64,000 bases of DNA from Cherax quadricarinatus (GCF_038502225.1 NC_091378.1:7360100-7424099); one strand, 5' to 3'; shown: positions 45,807 to 56,229, numbered from the stretch's first letter. The notes: a model not told the origin generated them from the letters alone. Made by a program: numbers and translations.

Positions 45807-46934
45807 ACCAGAAAATAACATTCCTAACCTAGTAGCCCAGGTGTCAGCAGGCCATTCACAGAGGGTAGCGATATTTTCAAACCTGATAATGTATGAAGTT
45901 ATGTCTTCCCCCTCTGTGAAGGGAGGTAAATTAGGTGTTGGAATATGTGCACTGACTGCACGTTGTTCCATTACTCCTTCCTCTAATTGTTGTTGTGTAA
46001 AAGTTAACTTTTTATTCTCTAATTCAAGGCGAGATTTTTCGAGCTCTTGATCCTTTCCTCTCTCTATTAACTCAAGTTCTCTAGCTTTTTCCTCAACTTC
46101 TCTATCCTTTGCTCTTTCCTCAAGTTCTCTTATTATAGCCTGTTCCTCACGTATTTTAGCCTGTTCCTCACGTTCTCTAGCTCTTTCTTCACGATCAAGT
46201 CTATCACGCTCCTTTTTGTCTTCTCTTTCTCTTTCTGTCTCTCTTCTCTCTCAATTCTCTCTTTCAAGTCTTTCCTGGATCTTAGCACTAATGAAAGATT
46301 CTAAATTTTTCCCTGTTATTCCTAACTTACTTCCAGCGTTCATCCAAAACTGGTATTCCTCCATGCTTGCAAGAATAACTTAAACTATCAGGGGAAATGA
46401 AACGGGTATTAAAGAAAACGGAGGGTTCAATTCCTGCTCTGCTCAAACTGTAAATAAACCAGAGGGCTCGATCCCTGCTTCAATTAAACAATATGTATTA
46501 ATTAAAACAAAGGGTTCTATGCCGGCTCCGAGCAAACAGTAAGTAGAATGGGGTCACTTGACCATCCAATCTTCTCACCAACAAATCAAGAGTGTCCTAT
46601 GACAGTTCCCTTGATATAATAAAGAGCTCAATGAAACAAATTGTCACTGGAAAATCTCGGGTCCCTAGAGTCTAATCCTCCAAAGTGTTTCAAGCTCACA
46701 CAAAAATAGATGGCAGAATTAACTAGTATTCCTGCCTTGACTTGACTTACAAAAAATTGAGACCATAACAATCACCAAATCTTTTAAATACCTGTACTGT
46801 AGTCCTACCATAGAGAATGATTACTCATGGCTGGTGGTAACCGTCTGTGGTATGCGGCGTTGAAGTTCCAATGGTAGATTCGAGATGGAGTTGAATCTTG
46901 ATTCAGTAGAGTTGATCCTGGCAAGGTCGCCACT
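45807..46934 (-). pseudogene. LTR retrotransposon leader and gag 5' part
   Basis: On the minus strand, next to the LTR, a primer-binding-like TGGCGACCTTGCCAGGA lies at 46933-46917, then a leader of about 500 bases. Gag-like protein follows from about 46365: MEEYQFWMNAGSKLGITGKN, an Arg/Glu-rich coiled stretch (46250-46030), IPTPNLPPFTEGEDITSYII and RFENIATLCEWPADTW to 45838. The FERxA...W pattern is typical of Gypsy-type Gag in arthropods. Frame breaks lie in the charged part. Pol is absent. Confidence 0.75.
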
Positions 46935-47926
46935 TGTGAAGGCTTACTCAGCTCTGTAATAACTTCAGACAGTATTACCAAGGCTGGCTCCTCCTCAGGA
47001 AAATTAATGAATAGAAAAAGAAATAATAACAGACAAACATAAACACTTTATTATATAGAAAATATAAAATATAAAACACTTAAATATGAAATATTAATCC
47101 TACATTAAAGAAAATGAAAAATATAAATGATAACTGAATTCAACGCTAATATAAAACTTGAGTGTCTGGTGTTGGTGACACTGCTTGTTGAAATCGTAGC
47201 CGTTGCCGATGATGGGGGGGGGGGTCGCAGGTGTTGGTTGCAACCCACTGGCTAGTTCTTCACAGTATAGCCTTGAGTATTCTATCCCGATGACAGGAAA
47301 GCAGGTTCTTCACCACTGTAATGATGAGGGGTTACGTCCTGCAATTTCATACAGGTGCACAGGTAATTAAATCCAAAAAGGGGAAGTCTCGGGACGTTAG
47401 TCCATCTCCATCAGTTCTACTCGTTGATTGGCAGGTGACCATCTCTGTCATCCAAGCTGGGAAGATAGACAGGTTACCCACTGCTTAAGAAATCACTCTC
47501 CATGATAAGTACAATACCTAAAAGATGTGGTGATTATTACAACAGTCAACTTAGAGCAAGACTGAAAGGACTAAGTTTATTATTGGTCAAAAGTGAAGCT
47601 TTCAACCAATAAATCCACTAGAATACAAGGCAGGCATGTACTTACAGTAGTGCTGGGAGCTGTGAGTCTAGTGATTACTGTTTGGACCGGAGCCCCACAC
47701 GTCACCTTTCGGGGGGGGGGGAAGAAGGAGGGGAAGGGATAGCGGGAGCTAAACTGACCCTACCTTAACAAGCAGCCGGCAGTCAAACTATCACTTTCGG
47801 GGTGGGGGAAAAAAAGGCGGTAATAGCGGGAGCTAGACTTATCTTACCTTAACAAGTAGCCGGCAATGAAACTATTGTTACTATATACTTCCTCGCTACT
47901 CCTATCTATTGAACTTTTCCCTCACA
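46935..47926 (-). mobile_element. Complete LTR, ~992 bp (minus orientation)
   Basis: On its own strand it starts TGTGAGGGAAAAG and ends GCCTTCACA, a TG...CA LTR. A polyadenylation-like ATAATAAAG lies in its 3' part (about 47045). The primer-binding-like site follows immediately at 46933. Its TG end (47926) is joined directly to the interior of the oppositely oriented LTR at 47927. Confidence 0.85.
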
Positions 47927-48136
47927 TCAGTTATCATTTATATTTTTCATTTTTTATTTTCTTTAATGTAGGATTAATATTTCATATTTAAGTGTTTTAT
48001 ATTTTATATTTTCTATATAATAAAGTGTTTATGTTTGTCTGTTATTATTTCTTTTTCTATTCATTAATTTTCCTGAGGACTATCCAGCCTTGGTAATACT
48101 GTCTGAAGTTATTACAGGGCTGAGTAAGCCTTCACA
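47927..48136 (+). mobile_element. LTR, 3' part (plus orientation)
   Basis: Matches in inverted orientation the 3' 210 bases of the complete LTR (46935-47150) and ends TTCACA before the TAGTC duplication. About 40 LTR bases are missing between this part and the one at 45065-45806. Confidence 0.83.
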
Positions 48137-48141
48137 TAGTC

Positions 48142-48469
48142 CCTTTCACCTAATAGTAATCCAGTGCTCGATCTACGGGAGAAGTTGCTCCCCAAAATCA
48201 AGTGGTGTAATTCAGTTTTTATCGAAGCCTTATTGTTGACCAAATAAACAACACAAGCTTGTTTATTGTGTTCCAGTTCCTCAGATGCTCTTCTGCAAAA
48301 GACAGATAAATTTATCAGGGAAAAAATGGCCATTTATGAATCCATCTTCAGAATCATTAATCAAATTATACTAATCAAGGTGGATTCTTGATGTCAGAAA
48401 TTTTTAATTCTGTGTAAGTCTGGTTAAAGAACAGAAAAGAACAATACCATGACTGGAACAATACAAATT
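48142..48469 (-). other. Continuation of LINE relic, then unassigned
   Basis: The minus frame into 48142 ends LLGERDY, joining the endonuclease phrase left of the LTR insertion. Further right I recognise nothing. Confidence 0.4.
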
Positions 48470-48545
48470 GACAGTGTGGCTTTGTAAATGGTCCAAGTCG
48501 GACCGAAACGTCGCCGTAAGCTCCTTTCACCTATGTGCGGGTTAT
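48470..48545 (+). mobile_element. Structured core repeat, GAAACGTC subfamily
   Basis: TTTGTAAAT, stem GGTCC/GGACC with loop AAGTC, then GAAACGTC at 48504-48511. GGC before and GCC after the core can pair. Continues TATGTGCGGGTTATTT. Confidence 0.7.
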
Positions 48546-48749
48546 TTATGTAAAATCAGGTTTATTGTGCAGTAATTTGTTGGTATGGACTTTCTTCTGA
48601 TTAAAAATCCCTTTGTTATACATGTCTTCTGGAAACTGGATCCAAATGGCGGACAAATGGTAACAGCGAATAAAACACACACGTTGAAGAACAAGATTTT
48701 TTTTTGGGGGGGGGGAATGTTTCATACTGTGCGAAATGTTATCAGGTTT

Positions 48750-48810
48750 TGACAACGGTCTACAGTGAGCGAAAAGTTTCTGCCAGTACAAACTCGTTCA
48801 GCAGTGTGTC
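48750..48810 (+). mobile_element. Structured core repeat, decayed
   Basis: TTGACAACGGTCTACAGTGA, then GCGAAAAGTTTCTGCC. Only the outline of the core remains. Confidence 0.45.
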
Positions 48811-48920
48811 TTGTTTTTTTCAAAACTAAATACATAAAAGCATACAAATTCCTGGCTGGAAAAGGAAATCAAATGGTAGAGGGGAATGGAACTGGATTAC
48901 GATATTTACGTCATCCAGGA

Positions 48921-49638
48921 CTGTAGGTGAATGGTTCAGGGAACCGACACGTTCACAATTTAGACACATGTGCAACTCTTGGGTATCTTTATTGAGGAAA
49001 CGTTTCGCCACACAGTGGCTTCATCAGTCCATACAAAGGAGAAACGGGAAGAACAGGAGGAGAATGAGGTAATCAGTCCCTAAACCTTGAGTCGATGTGG
49101 TCAGTCCATCAGTCTTGAATAGAATACAGCATATGTGCGGAGAAGTAGCTTATATACCGTAGGCAGGAGAGGTGCAGCAGTCGTAGGTGGTGTCACATTT
49201 GCCCAATGTGGAAGTAGGTCGTGCCCAAGGGTTAGGCAAGCGAAGAATTCCCAACTATTAAGATCCCAAGAAGTTGCAGTGTCTGACAGGATTGTAGACG
49301 AATGGTTCAGAAAACCGACACGTTGATAATTTAGACACATGTGTAACTCTTGCCTAACCCTTTTTCACGACCTACTTCCATATTGGACAAATGTGACACC
49401 ACCTACGACTGCTGCACCTCTCCTGCCTATGGTACATAAGCTACTTCTCCGCACATATGCTGTATTCTATTCAAGATTGATGGACTGACCACATCGACTC
49501 AAGGTTGGGGGACTGATTACCTCATTCTCCTCCTGTTCTTCCCGTTTCTCCTTTGTATGGACTGATGAAGCCACTGTATGGCGAAACGTTTCCTCAATAA
49601 AGATACCCAAGAGTTGCACATGTCTAAATTATCAACAG
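48921..49638. mobile_element. Long inverted-pair structured element, 11-bp TSD
   Basis: GTCATCCAGGA flanks it at 48910-48920 and 49639-49649. The left copy (minus) has the tail with GGTTC CCT GAACC, core complement near 49000, GGACTGATTACC-type blocks, and TATATAAG (minus, about 49147-49160). The right copy (plus, from about 49350) runs through to CTGATGA (49562-49568), stem GCCA/TGGC and GAAACGTT (49583-49590) and stops at ATTATCAAC without the tail. GGA before and TCC after the core pair. Arms of about 280 bases are diverged; the centre holds a third partial copy with its own tail (49290-49345). Confidence 0.88.
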
Positions 49639-49752
49639 GTCATCCAGGAGGAGTCAGTTCTCAAGTAATAGTATTGAAACCCCCCAGGGTATGCTAGGCC
49701 AATGTTCGTGTTATTTGAATATGTACCCCTCCCCCCCACACACAAACAAAGA

Positions 49753-49956
49753 ATGGAAGAAATCACAATAAACGCCCTATTGGAAATATGTAAAAATACC
49801 GCAGTAAAGCATGGGAAAAACACCTCGGCACAATGTGCTTGCACACACATCTTCAGATATCTGTAACCACATGAAAGCTATCAGATGCTTTTTTTTCTAT
49901 TTTTCACTTTGGTATTTTTATATTGCAATCACATGTGTATTGTAATTTCTTCCATT
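49753..49956. mobile_element. Inverted-pair repeat, second structural type
   Basis: ATGGAAGAAATCACAATAAA at the left faces TTGTAATTTCTTCCATT at the right; ATGTAAAAATACCGCAGT faces ACTTTGGTATTTTTATAT. Arms are about 75 bases and diverged. Related to 41770-41880. A GT tract follows. Confidence 0.7.
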
Positions 49957-49985
49957 GTGTGTGTGTACGCGCGCGCTCGCGTGTG
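49957..49985. repeat. (GT)n/(GC)n at CR1 3' end
   Basis: GT tract with an inner CGCGCGC, joined to the CR1 3' terminal ATTCACCTAG. Confidence 0.9.
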
Positions 49986-50417
49986 TATTCACCTAGTTGG
50001 GGTTGTAGGAATCGCTTCACAGCTCCTGGCCCCGCCTCTTCACTGGCCGCTATTCGGTCACTCTTCCCGTTCCATGAGCTTTATCATACCTCGTCTTAAA
50101 GCTGTGTATGGATTCTGTCTCCATTACATCACTTCCCAGACTATTCCACTTCCTGACAACTCTGTGACTGAAGAAATGCTTCCTAACTTCTCTGTGGTTC
50201 ATATGAGTCTTCAACTACCAACTGTGACCTCTTGTTGCTGTGTCCCATCTCTGGAACATCCTTTTTCTGTCCACCTTGTCGATTCCTCTCAGTATTTTAT
50301 GTCGTTATCATACCCCCTCTATCTCTCCTGTCTTCCAGTGTCGTCAAGTCGATTTCCCTTAACCTCTCCTCGTAGGGTATACCCCTTAGTTCCGGGACTA
50401 GTCTTGTTGCAACCTTT
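49986..50417 (-). mobile_element. CR1-like LINE, truncated copy
   Basis: Minus strand: 3' UTR, then the complement of GAGCTTTATCATACCTCGTC and CTCTTGTTGCTGTGTCCCAT, the C-terminal RT coding complement as in the other copies. The 5' truncation at 50417 falls at CTTGTTGCAACC and passes directly into a GT tract. Confidence 0.88.
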
Positions 50418-50432
50418 GTGTGTGTGTGTGTG

Positions 50433-50463
<31 letters not shown>

Positions 50464-50537
50464 GTGTGTTGTGTGTTGTGTGTTGTGTGTGTGTGTGTTG
50501 TGTGTTGTGTGTGTGTGTGTTGTGTGTGTTGTTGTTG

Positions 50538-50588
<51 letters not shown>

Positions 50589-50599
50589 GTGTGTGTGTG
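50418..50599. repeat. (GT)n with TTGTG interruptions
   Basis: GT tract of about 180 bases with repeated GTTGTGTGTT steps, lying between two CR1 copies. Confidence 0.95.
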
Positions 50600-50712
50600 T
50601 ACTCACCTACTTGTGGTTGCAGGAGTCACTAGTCATTATTAAATCCACTTTCTCCCTGCTCCAAGATCTTTATCGTACCTCTACTTAAAGCTATGTGTGG
50701 ATCTTGCCTGTT
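50600..50712 (-). mobile_element. CR1-like LINE 3' end, short
   Basis: ACTCACCTACTTGTGGTTGC at the 3' end, then the complement of the C-terminus for about 100 bases. Ends before an AAT-rich stretch. Confidence 0.82.
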
Positions 50713-51102
50713 CGTTAAAATTAATAATAATAACAATAATATAAAATACGGACACACACATGCAAAATTTTAAATTCAAAACTATATCAATAAACAGAAA
50801 GAGAGGCGGAGGAAAATAAAACACACAATGGAAGCGAGGGAGCCTCGGTGCAACATTCATAGCAACAAGTGCATGCTGGGAGCTGCTCTCAGTGCCCGGC
50901 TATCTTGTTTCCTTGCCAGCATCACCCTCGTCTTCAGCCCAACTGGATTCCAGCATCATTCTTAAGTGGCCGCGTGAACCCGAGGAGCGGCAGCCTCCCA
51001 CTTAAGTGTGCTGCTTCGTATTGCCCACTTTTCTTGGTTTTTCTCGTGGTACCTTTTTTTTTCTTAGATTTTTCCTTCTTGTATATTTTTTAGGACGTTT
51101 TA
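50713..51102. other. No feature recognised
   Basis: Begins with an AAT-rich stretch (about 50717-50745). The 74-aa frame at 50869-51093 has no known motif. Confidence 0.4.
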
Positions 51103-51127
51103 TTGTGTGTGTGTGTGTGTGTGTGTA
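51103..51127. repeat. (GT)n at CR1 3' end
   Basis: Short GT tract joined to ATTCACCTAG of the next CR1 copy. Confidence 0.9.
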
Positions 51128-52790
51128 TTCACCTAGTTATACTCTAAATGTGGTTGCAGGGGTCGATTCACAGCTCTTGGCTCCGCCTCTTCACTGGTCG
51201 CTACTAGGTCAACTCTTTCTGCTCCATGAGCTTTATCATACATCTTCTTAAAGCTATGTATGGATCCTGCCTCCACTACATCACTTCCCAGACTATTCCA
51301 CTTCCTGACAACTCTGTGACTGAAAAAATAATTCCTAACATCCCTGTGACTCATCTGACTTTAAAGCTTCAGCTGTGACCCCTTGTTGCGGTGTCCCATC
51401 TCTGGAACATCCTGTCTCTGTCCATCTTGTCATTTCCTCTCAGTATTTTATATGTCGTTATTATATTCTCCCTATCTCTCCTGTCCTCCAGTTTCGTCAG
51501 GTCGATTTCCCTTAACCTCTCCTCGTAGGACATACCCCTTAGCTCCGGGACTAGTCTTTTTGCAAACCTTTGCACTTTCTCTAATTTCCTTATGTACTTG
51601 GATAGGTGCGGGTTCCATACTGGTGATGCATAATCCACTATAGGCCTAACGTACACGGTGTACAGGTTCTTGAATAATTCCTTACTGAGATGTCGGAATG
51701 CTATTCTTAGGTTTTCTTGGCGCCCAAATGCTGCAGCAGTTATTTGGTTGATGTGCGCCTCAGGAGATGTGTCTGGTGTTATACTCACCCCAAGATCCTT
51801 TTCCTTGAGTGAGGTTTGTAGTCTCTGGCCCCCTAGAGTGTACTCCGTCTGTGGTCTTCTTTGCCCCTCCCCAATCTTCGTGATTTTGCACTTTGTGGTG
51901 TTGAACTCCAGGAGCCAGTTACTGGACCAGGCCTGCAGCATGTCTAGATCCCTTTGTAGTTCTGCCTGGTCCTCGTCCGACTGAATTCTTCTCATCAACT
52001 TCACATCATCTGCAAACATGGACACTTCTGTGTCTATTCCTTCCGTCATGCCGTTCACATATACCAGAAACAGCACCGGTCCTAGGACTGACTCCTGTGG
52101 AACCCCACTTGTCACAGGCGCCCACTCTGACACCTCGTCACGTACCATGACTCGCTGTTGTCTTCCTGTCAGGTATTCCCTGAGCCACTGCAGTGCCTTC
52201 CCTGTTATTCCTGCCTGGTCCACCGGCTTTTGCACTAATCTCTTGTGTGGAACTGTGTAAAACGCCTTTTAACAGTCCAATAAAATAGAATCTACCCACC
52301 CTTCTCTCTCTTGGCTTACTGCTGTCCCCCTCTCATAGAACTCCAGTATGTTTGTGACACAGGATTTCCCGTCACTAAAGCCGTGCTGGCTGTCGTTGAT
52401 AAACTCATTCCTTTCTAAGTGCTCCACCACTTTTCTCCTGATAATCTTCTCCATGACTTTGCATACTATACTTGTCAGTGACACTGGTCTGTAGTTTAAT
52501 GCTTCCTATCTGTCCCCTTTTTTTAAAATCGGGACCACATTTGCTGTCTTCCGTACCTCAGGTAGTCTCCCTGATTTGATAGATGTTTGGAAGATTGTTG
52601 TTAGTGGTACACATAGCACCTCTGCTCCCTCTCTCAGGACCCATGTAGAGATGTTATCCGACCCCATCGCCTTTGAGGTATCTAGCTCGCTTAGCAGCCT
52701 CTTCACTTTTTCTTCGGCTGTATGTGTGTACTTATATGTTGTTGCTGAGTTTGAGTAATATCTCCTGGCTGTTTCTTTCAACTTGTCGCT
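51128..52790 (-). mobile_element. CR1-like LINE, RT-only copy
   Basis: Minus strand: 3' UTR 51128-51180, C-terminus WNSLGSDVVEAGSIHSFKKM at 51354-51230, a 288-aa open frame at 52235-51369, then FLDC/KKAF region and SQHGFSDGKSCVTNILEFYE at 52484-52269, and LLSELDTSKAMGSDNISTWV at about 52700. The 5' end near 52790 is unclear and not at a visible AC tract. Confidence 0.88.
51369..52235 (-). CDS. CR1-like RT, 288-aa open frame
   Basis: GKALQWLREYLTGRQQRVMV, VTSGVPQESVLGPVLF (Gly to Glu change inside the usual PQGS motif), VSMFADDVKLMRRI (FADD kept), LLEFNTTKCKITKI, EKDLGVSITP, RPIVDYASPVWNPHL, and YKILRGNDKMDRD. The PQGS change would probably impair the polymerase. Confidence 0.88.
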   Translation of the reverse strand: MQKPVDQAGITGKALQWLREYLTGRQQRVMVRDEVSEWAPVTSGVPQESVLGPVLFLVYVNGMTEGIDTEVSMFADDVKLMRRIQSDEDQAELQRDLDMLQAWSSNWLLEFNTTKCKITKIGEGQRRPQTEYTLGGQRLQTSLKEKDLGVSITPDTSPEAHINQITAAAFGRQENLRIAFRHLSKELFKNLYTVYVRPIVDYASPVWNPHLSKYIRKLEKVQRFAKRLVPELRGMSYEERLREIDLTKLEDRRDRENIITTYKILRGNDKMDRDRMFQRWDTATRGHS

Positions 52791-52839
52791 TTAAACATTC
52801 AAACTTTGCCCTGTGGACCCTGTATACTTATTCTTAAAA

Positions 52840-53130
52840 CTGTGTACTTACCTAATTTCACCTAGTTGTGATTGCAAGGGTCGTATCCTAGTGTGTGTGT
52901 AGTTTTATGTGTATACTCTGTTTAAACTCGTCTATTTGTGGTTACACGGCCGAGTTTCATGTCTTACCCTAGGTTCTTCTCTCATGTTTTATTTACATCC
53001 TCCTAGCCTCGTGGAATCAATCATACACTTTTTTAAAACTATACAACGATTCTACTTTCACTGCTACTACATCCAACTTATTAAATTTCCTGGTCACCTT
53101 CGAAGATGCTCCCTGAATGTCATATCATAG
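52840..53130 (-). mobile_element. Diverged CR1-like 3' end
   Basis: TCACCTAGTTGTGATTGCAAG at the 3' side and CTACATCCAACTTATTAAATT further on parallel the CR1 3' UTR and C-terminus. Strongly diverged. Confidence 0.5.
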
Positions 53131-53234
53131 TTGAAAAGGTTCTTGTTAGTAATATACGAAGTGTGAGTAATGAGTTATGATCCGAGCATTGTGGGTACAG
53201 TTTCACTTCACTTAACACTACTATGGATGGAGAT

Positions 53235-53510
53235 CAGTGATATACAGTACCGACACGATGGAAAAGTAGACACAGGTTTGGTTAGGTAAGACTCGTCAGG
53301 ACACAGGACAAGTGTTTCCTGACGCGGGTCTTAAATGGAGCTTTTGGTCATCCGAACGAGGTCTTTAGCTGGCTTACCAGTCCACCTCTTTAAAAATTAG
53401 GGTTTTAAGTAGATTAAGTAGACACAGATGCAGTTTAATGTGATCTTTTGTTAACCTACGTTTCGCCCTCACAATGGGCTTTATCAAGTCACAAACAGAT
53501 CGTGTTATTA
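53235..53510 (-). mobile_element. Structured core repeat split by '140-bp' repeat
   Basis: The tail with TCGTGTCGGTACTGTATATC (complement of 53242-53261) is separated from the core (TTGATAA complement near 53481-53487, stem GCCC/GGGC, GAAACGTA) by the insertion at 53276-53415. Removing the insertion rejoins GTAGACACAG once. Here the base after GAAACGT is A. Confidence 0.8.
53276..53415 (-). mobile_element. '140-bp' family repeat, copy 3, with TSD
   Basis: Flanked by AAGTAGACACAG at 53264-53275 and 53416-53427. Carries the complement of CCTAATTTTTAAAGAGGTGG, GGATGACCAAAAGCTCC and the GTCAGGA...TCCTGAC hairpin. The 12-bp duplication indicates target-primed retrotransposition. Confidence 0.88.
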
Positions 53511-53889
53511 CCATTTCGTGAGCCAAATAGTCCTTCGTAGATCATTCCTAGATCAGTCAAGCTTCTAGCCAAAGGTATCAAGACCTCGGGTAATATTTCA
53601 GGTATCTACCCGACAGTGTGCCCACCGAATCCTCACATAAGGCTCCAGCTCTACACCCGACCAGAGCTTTACCCAAGGCCTTAACTATTTCCCCTTAATT
53701 TTTGGCTTAAGGTTCGCTCCCCTCGTAACACTGACCAAGGGATCTCCATACAGGCCAGAGTTCCCTCACAACTAGGGCCTGACGTTACAGGGAAAATTAG
53801 CACTAGATTTTACGGTCACTGATATAGAAACCTGAGGACAAGTATCACGCTATCACATCTGTTCTTCCATTTCTCACAAACAATCCACA
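53511..53889. other. No feature recognised
   Basis: No family recognised. Confidence 0.4.
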
Positions 53890-54425
53890 TATTTTTTCTT
53901 TTTTTCTCTCACTTCTGCCTTGTCATAGAACTCTTGCAGGTTTGTGAGGCAAGATTTGCCTTCTCTAAACTCCTTCTGAGTATTGTTTATTAAACTACTA
54001 CTCTTCAGATGCTCCACTAGTCTCCTTTTGATTTGCTTCTCCATTACTTGACACAGTATGTTTCTTAGTGATGGTCTGTAGTTTGATATGTCCTGATTGT
54101 CTCCTTTCTAAAATACCGGGATTCATTTCCCTGGCTTCCAGATCTCTGGCTACTGTCCCACACCCTTTCACATTCATTTTGGCTCTTCTGCCCACTTCTC
54201 CGTTTTCTTCTGTCCTTTTTCTCTATTTTTTCCAGGCTCATGCACTTTTTTTTTCTTCTCTGCATCTTTGTGTAAAATTTTCCTCTGCCTCCCACCACTT
54301 TCGGTCTGGGTACTCCATTATCTCATTTGTTGCCATTTCTTCAACACTACACTGTATTCAGAAAATATCTAATCCCTTCACTGCTTCCCCTTCTGAAGTC
54401 TAATTTCTCCTATCCCCACCTGAAA
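53890..54425 (-). pseudogene. LINE RT relic, CR1/L2 type
   Basis: The complement of 54115-53900 reads DNQDISNYRPSLRNILCQVM, then EKQIKRRLVEHLKSSSLINN, TQKEFREGKSCLTNLQEFYD, the RT N-terminal block; the upstream basic linker is at 54300-54180 (KKDRRKRRSGQKSQNECERV). Clearly homologous to the CR1 RT but a different, older lineage. Confidence 0.75.
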
Positions 54426-54444
54426 TTTTCTCCTTCAGAAAAAA

Positions 54445-54640
54445 ACGCGAAACGAGAGGGGATTGGACTCATGGCAAGTGTTCTAAAACTCTAGGCCAGT
54501 GCGTAAACTACTGAGCCAACTGGTTACAGTAAGATTCATCCAACTAGGTATATTTCTGTACACCATGGGGACGTTAGCATGGGCCACCACTGTGACCACA
54601 AATGCAAGTTTTTACAGACGAATCCCCGTGACGATCTCTG
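54445..54640 (-). mobile_element. tRNA-derived SINE, same family as 7320-7720
   Basis: tRNA-like part at 54455-54525 (complement has GTTGGCTCAGTAGTTTACGC and TGAGTCCAATCCCCTC). The body AAGATTCATCCAACTAGGTA, CCACTGTGACCACAAATGCA and AGTTTTTACAGACGAATC is nearly the same as at 7404-7553. Confidence 0.82.
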
Positions 54641-54727
54641 GCATGTCTGTAATAGCGTTATGTTTTTCTTCAATGATTACTTCCATTTGAGATTCAGTAC
54701 TGTAAGGTCGCTAGCACACAGAAGGTA

Positions 54728-54875
54728 AATAGGTAAAGTTTGTCAGGAAACAGGACAAGTGTTTCCTGACGCTGGTCTTAGTCATATAATGACTAAGACC
54801 TCTGACCGAGGCCTTCCACTTGCTTGCCCTCCACCCCTTTAAAAATAATGGTTATGATTATAACTATTGTATTTG
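54728..54875 (-). mobile_element. '140-bp' family repeat, copy 4
   Basis: AAAGTTTGTCAGGAAACAGG, GTGTTTCCTGACGCTGGTC, CCACCCCTTTAAAAATAATG and GGTTATGATTATAAC; the last part matches the 5' flank of copy 1 inverted, extending the family consensus. Confidence 0.8.
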
Positions 54876-55131
54876 GCACACACAAGCTTCTCATATTCCG
54901 TGTGTAGAGGGGATGTAGGCCTATATGTTGCAGTCTCACTGAAGCTATCACTGTCACTATCACTCTCGGTCACTCTCATGCCCCGTCACTGTTGTTACTG
55001 TTACATTTTGGTTGTGTCATCCTGTCACTGCTTCTCTCACTGATGTTATTCTTCCGAAGCTTTATATAATCGATTTAACAGTATCTGCTTATCATGTATC
55101 CTTGGGTCTCTCTCTCTTAATCTCTCTCTTT
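54876..55131. other. Short CT-rich run; otherwise unassigned
   Basis: Interrupted CTCTCT runs at 55108-55128 lead to the 3' end of the next LINE. Confidence 0.5.
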
Positions 55132-55945
55132 TTTTTTTACACAGGGTTTGACAAGGTTAAGGATCCCTAGCTTTATTGACAAGCTATTTACAAATTAAGG
55201 ATTCCTAACTTTATTGGCAAGCTAAGAGCTGTTACCTACATCAGCTCATTTGAAAGCATTTTTATTGTTATGAGACATACAAGTAGGGATCAGGATGAAG
55301 TTGGAGCCATCTGTGGGCCAGCATTTTCATTTGATCAACTGACTTTATCTCGTTGACATCATTATGCTGTACGAATGTGTTCCATACTCGAGTCATCCTG
55401 GGTATATAGGATCTCAGATGGAGTGATGTTCTGGAGAAGAGTACAGCCAGAGTGAAGTTGCTGCTTTCTGCCCGTCTTGTGGCATAAAAGCTTGTTTCAC
55501 GCTGTCCTCGAAGTGGATCCAAGTGTGGTACTTTGACAATATTGGCCTTGTATATAACAGTAAGCTGAAATGACAGATCTATCCAGGATGGGTCCAGGCG
55601 AGAGATGAGACGTCTTGCTCTGTTCTCTACTGTCAAGCAGTCGCAGGTGAGAGGGGTGGCAGGTAAACCAAGAAAGTGGAGCATACTCAAGGTGTGAGCG
55701 TACTTGTGCCTCGTACAGAATCTTGCAACCCCTACTGTCAAGCAGATGCGAGATACGGCGAAGTGCTGTAAGCTTCCTGGCTGCCTTGTTTGCAAGATTT
55801 ACAACGTGGTTCTTCATGGTTAGTTTGGAGTCAAATTTCACCCCAAGGATATCAACTTCTTCTCCAGGTGCCAACACCCTCCCATTCATCCTTACTACTG
55901 CACCAGCATTACCATCATGGTGCCTAGAGACGATCATCATTTGCG

Positions 55946-55947
<2 letters not shown>
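55132..55947 (-). mobile_element. TC-bordered LINE, truncated copy
   Basis: Minus strand: KTQMMIVSRHHDGNAGAVVR, VDILGVKFDSKLTMKNHVVN, ARKLTALRRISHLLDSRG, YEAQVRSHLEYAPLSWFTCH, then in the next frame the C-terminus ENRARRLISRLDP, LFSRTSLHLRSYIPRMTRVWN. Same family as 24999-26706. The 5' truncation at 55947 meets a TC tract, and the 3' end (TTTTTTTTTACACAGGG) meets interrupted CT runs. Confidence 0.87.

Positions 55948-55998
<51 letters not shown>
55948..55998. repeat. (TC)n at LINE 5' boundary
   Basis: TC tract of about 50 bases. Confidence 0.97.
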
Positions 55999-56001
<3 letters not shown>

Positions 56002-56226
56002 CATAAAGATAACCTGTTATATGTTCACTTTTATCTGTCAGTGGTCGCCTATCTACCCTGTCCGTTTAGCTTTAATTCTTCTCTTAGTACCATCACCTCT
56101 AACATTATTCTTTTTCCCACTCTCTCACACTTAGTCCCTCTCTTTCTCTACCTTTCACTTATCTCACACTATTTCCACCTCTCACAATCCTTCTTTCTTT
56201 GCCTCTCTTCTGTCTCTCATTTTTCT

Positions 56227-56229
<3 letters not shown>

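Noticed and set aside
48112..48333. 73-aa minus frame as an LTR element pol fragment
   Set aside because: Only the LLGERDY end is interpretable, as CR1-type endonuclease continuing across the LTR insertion; no pol motif.
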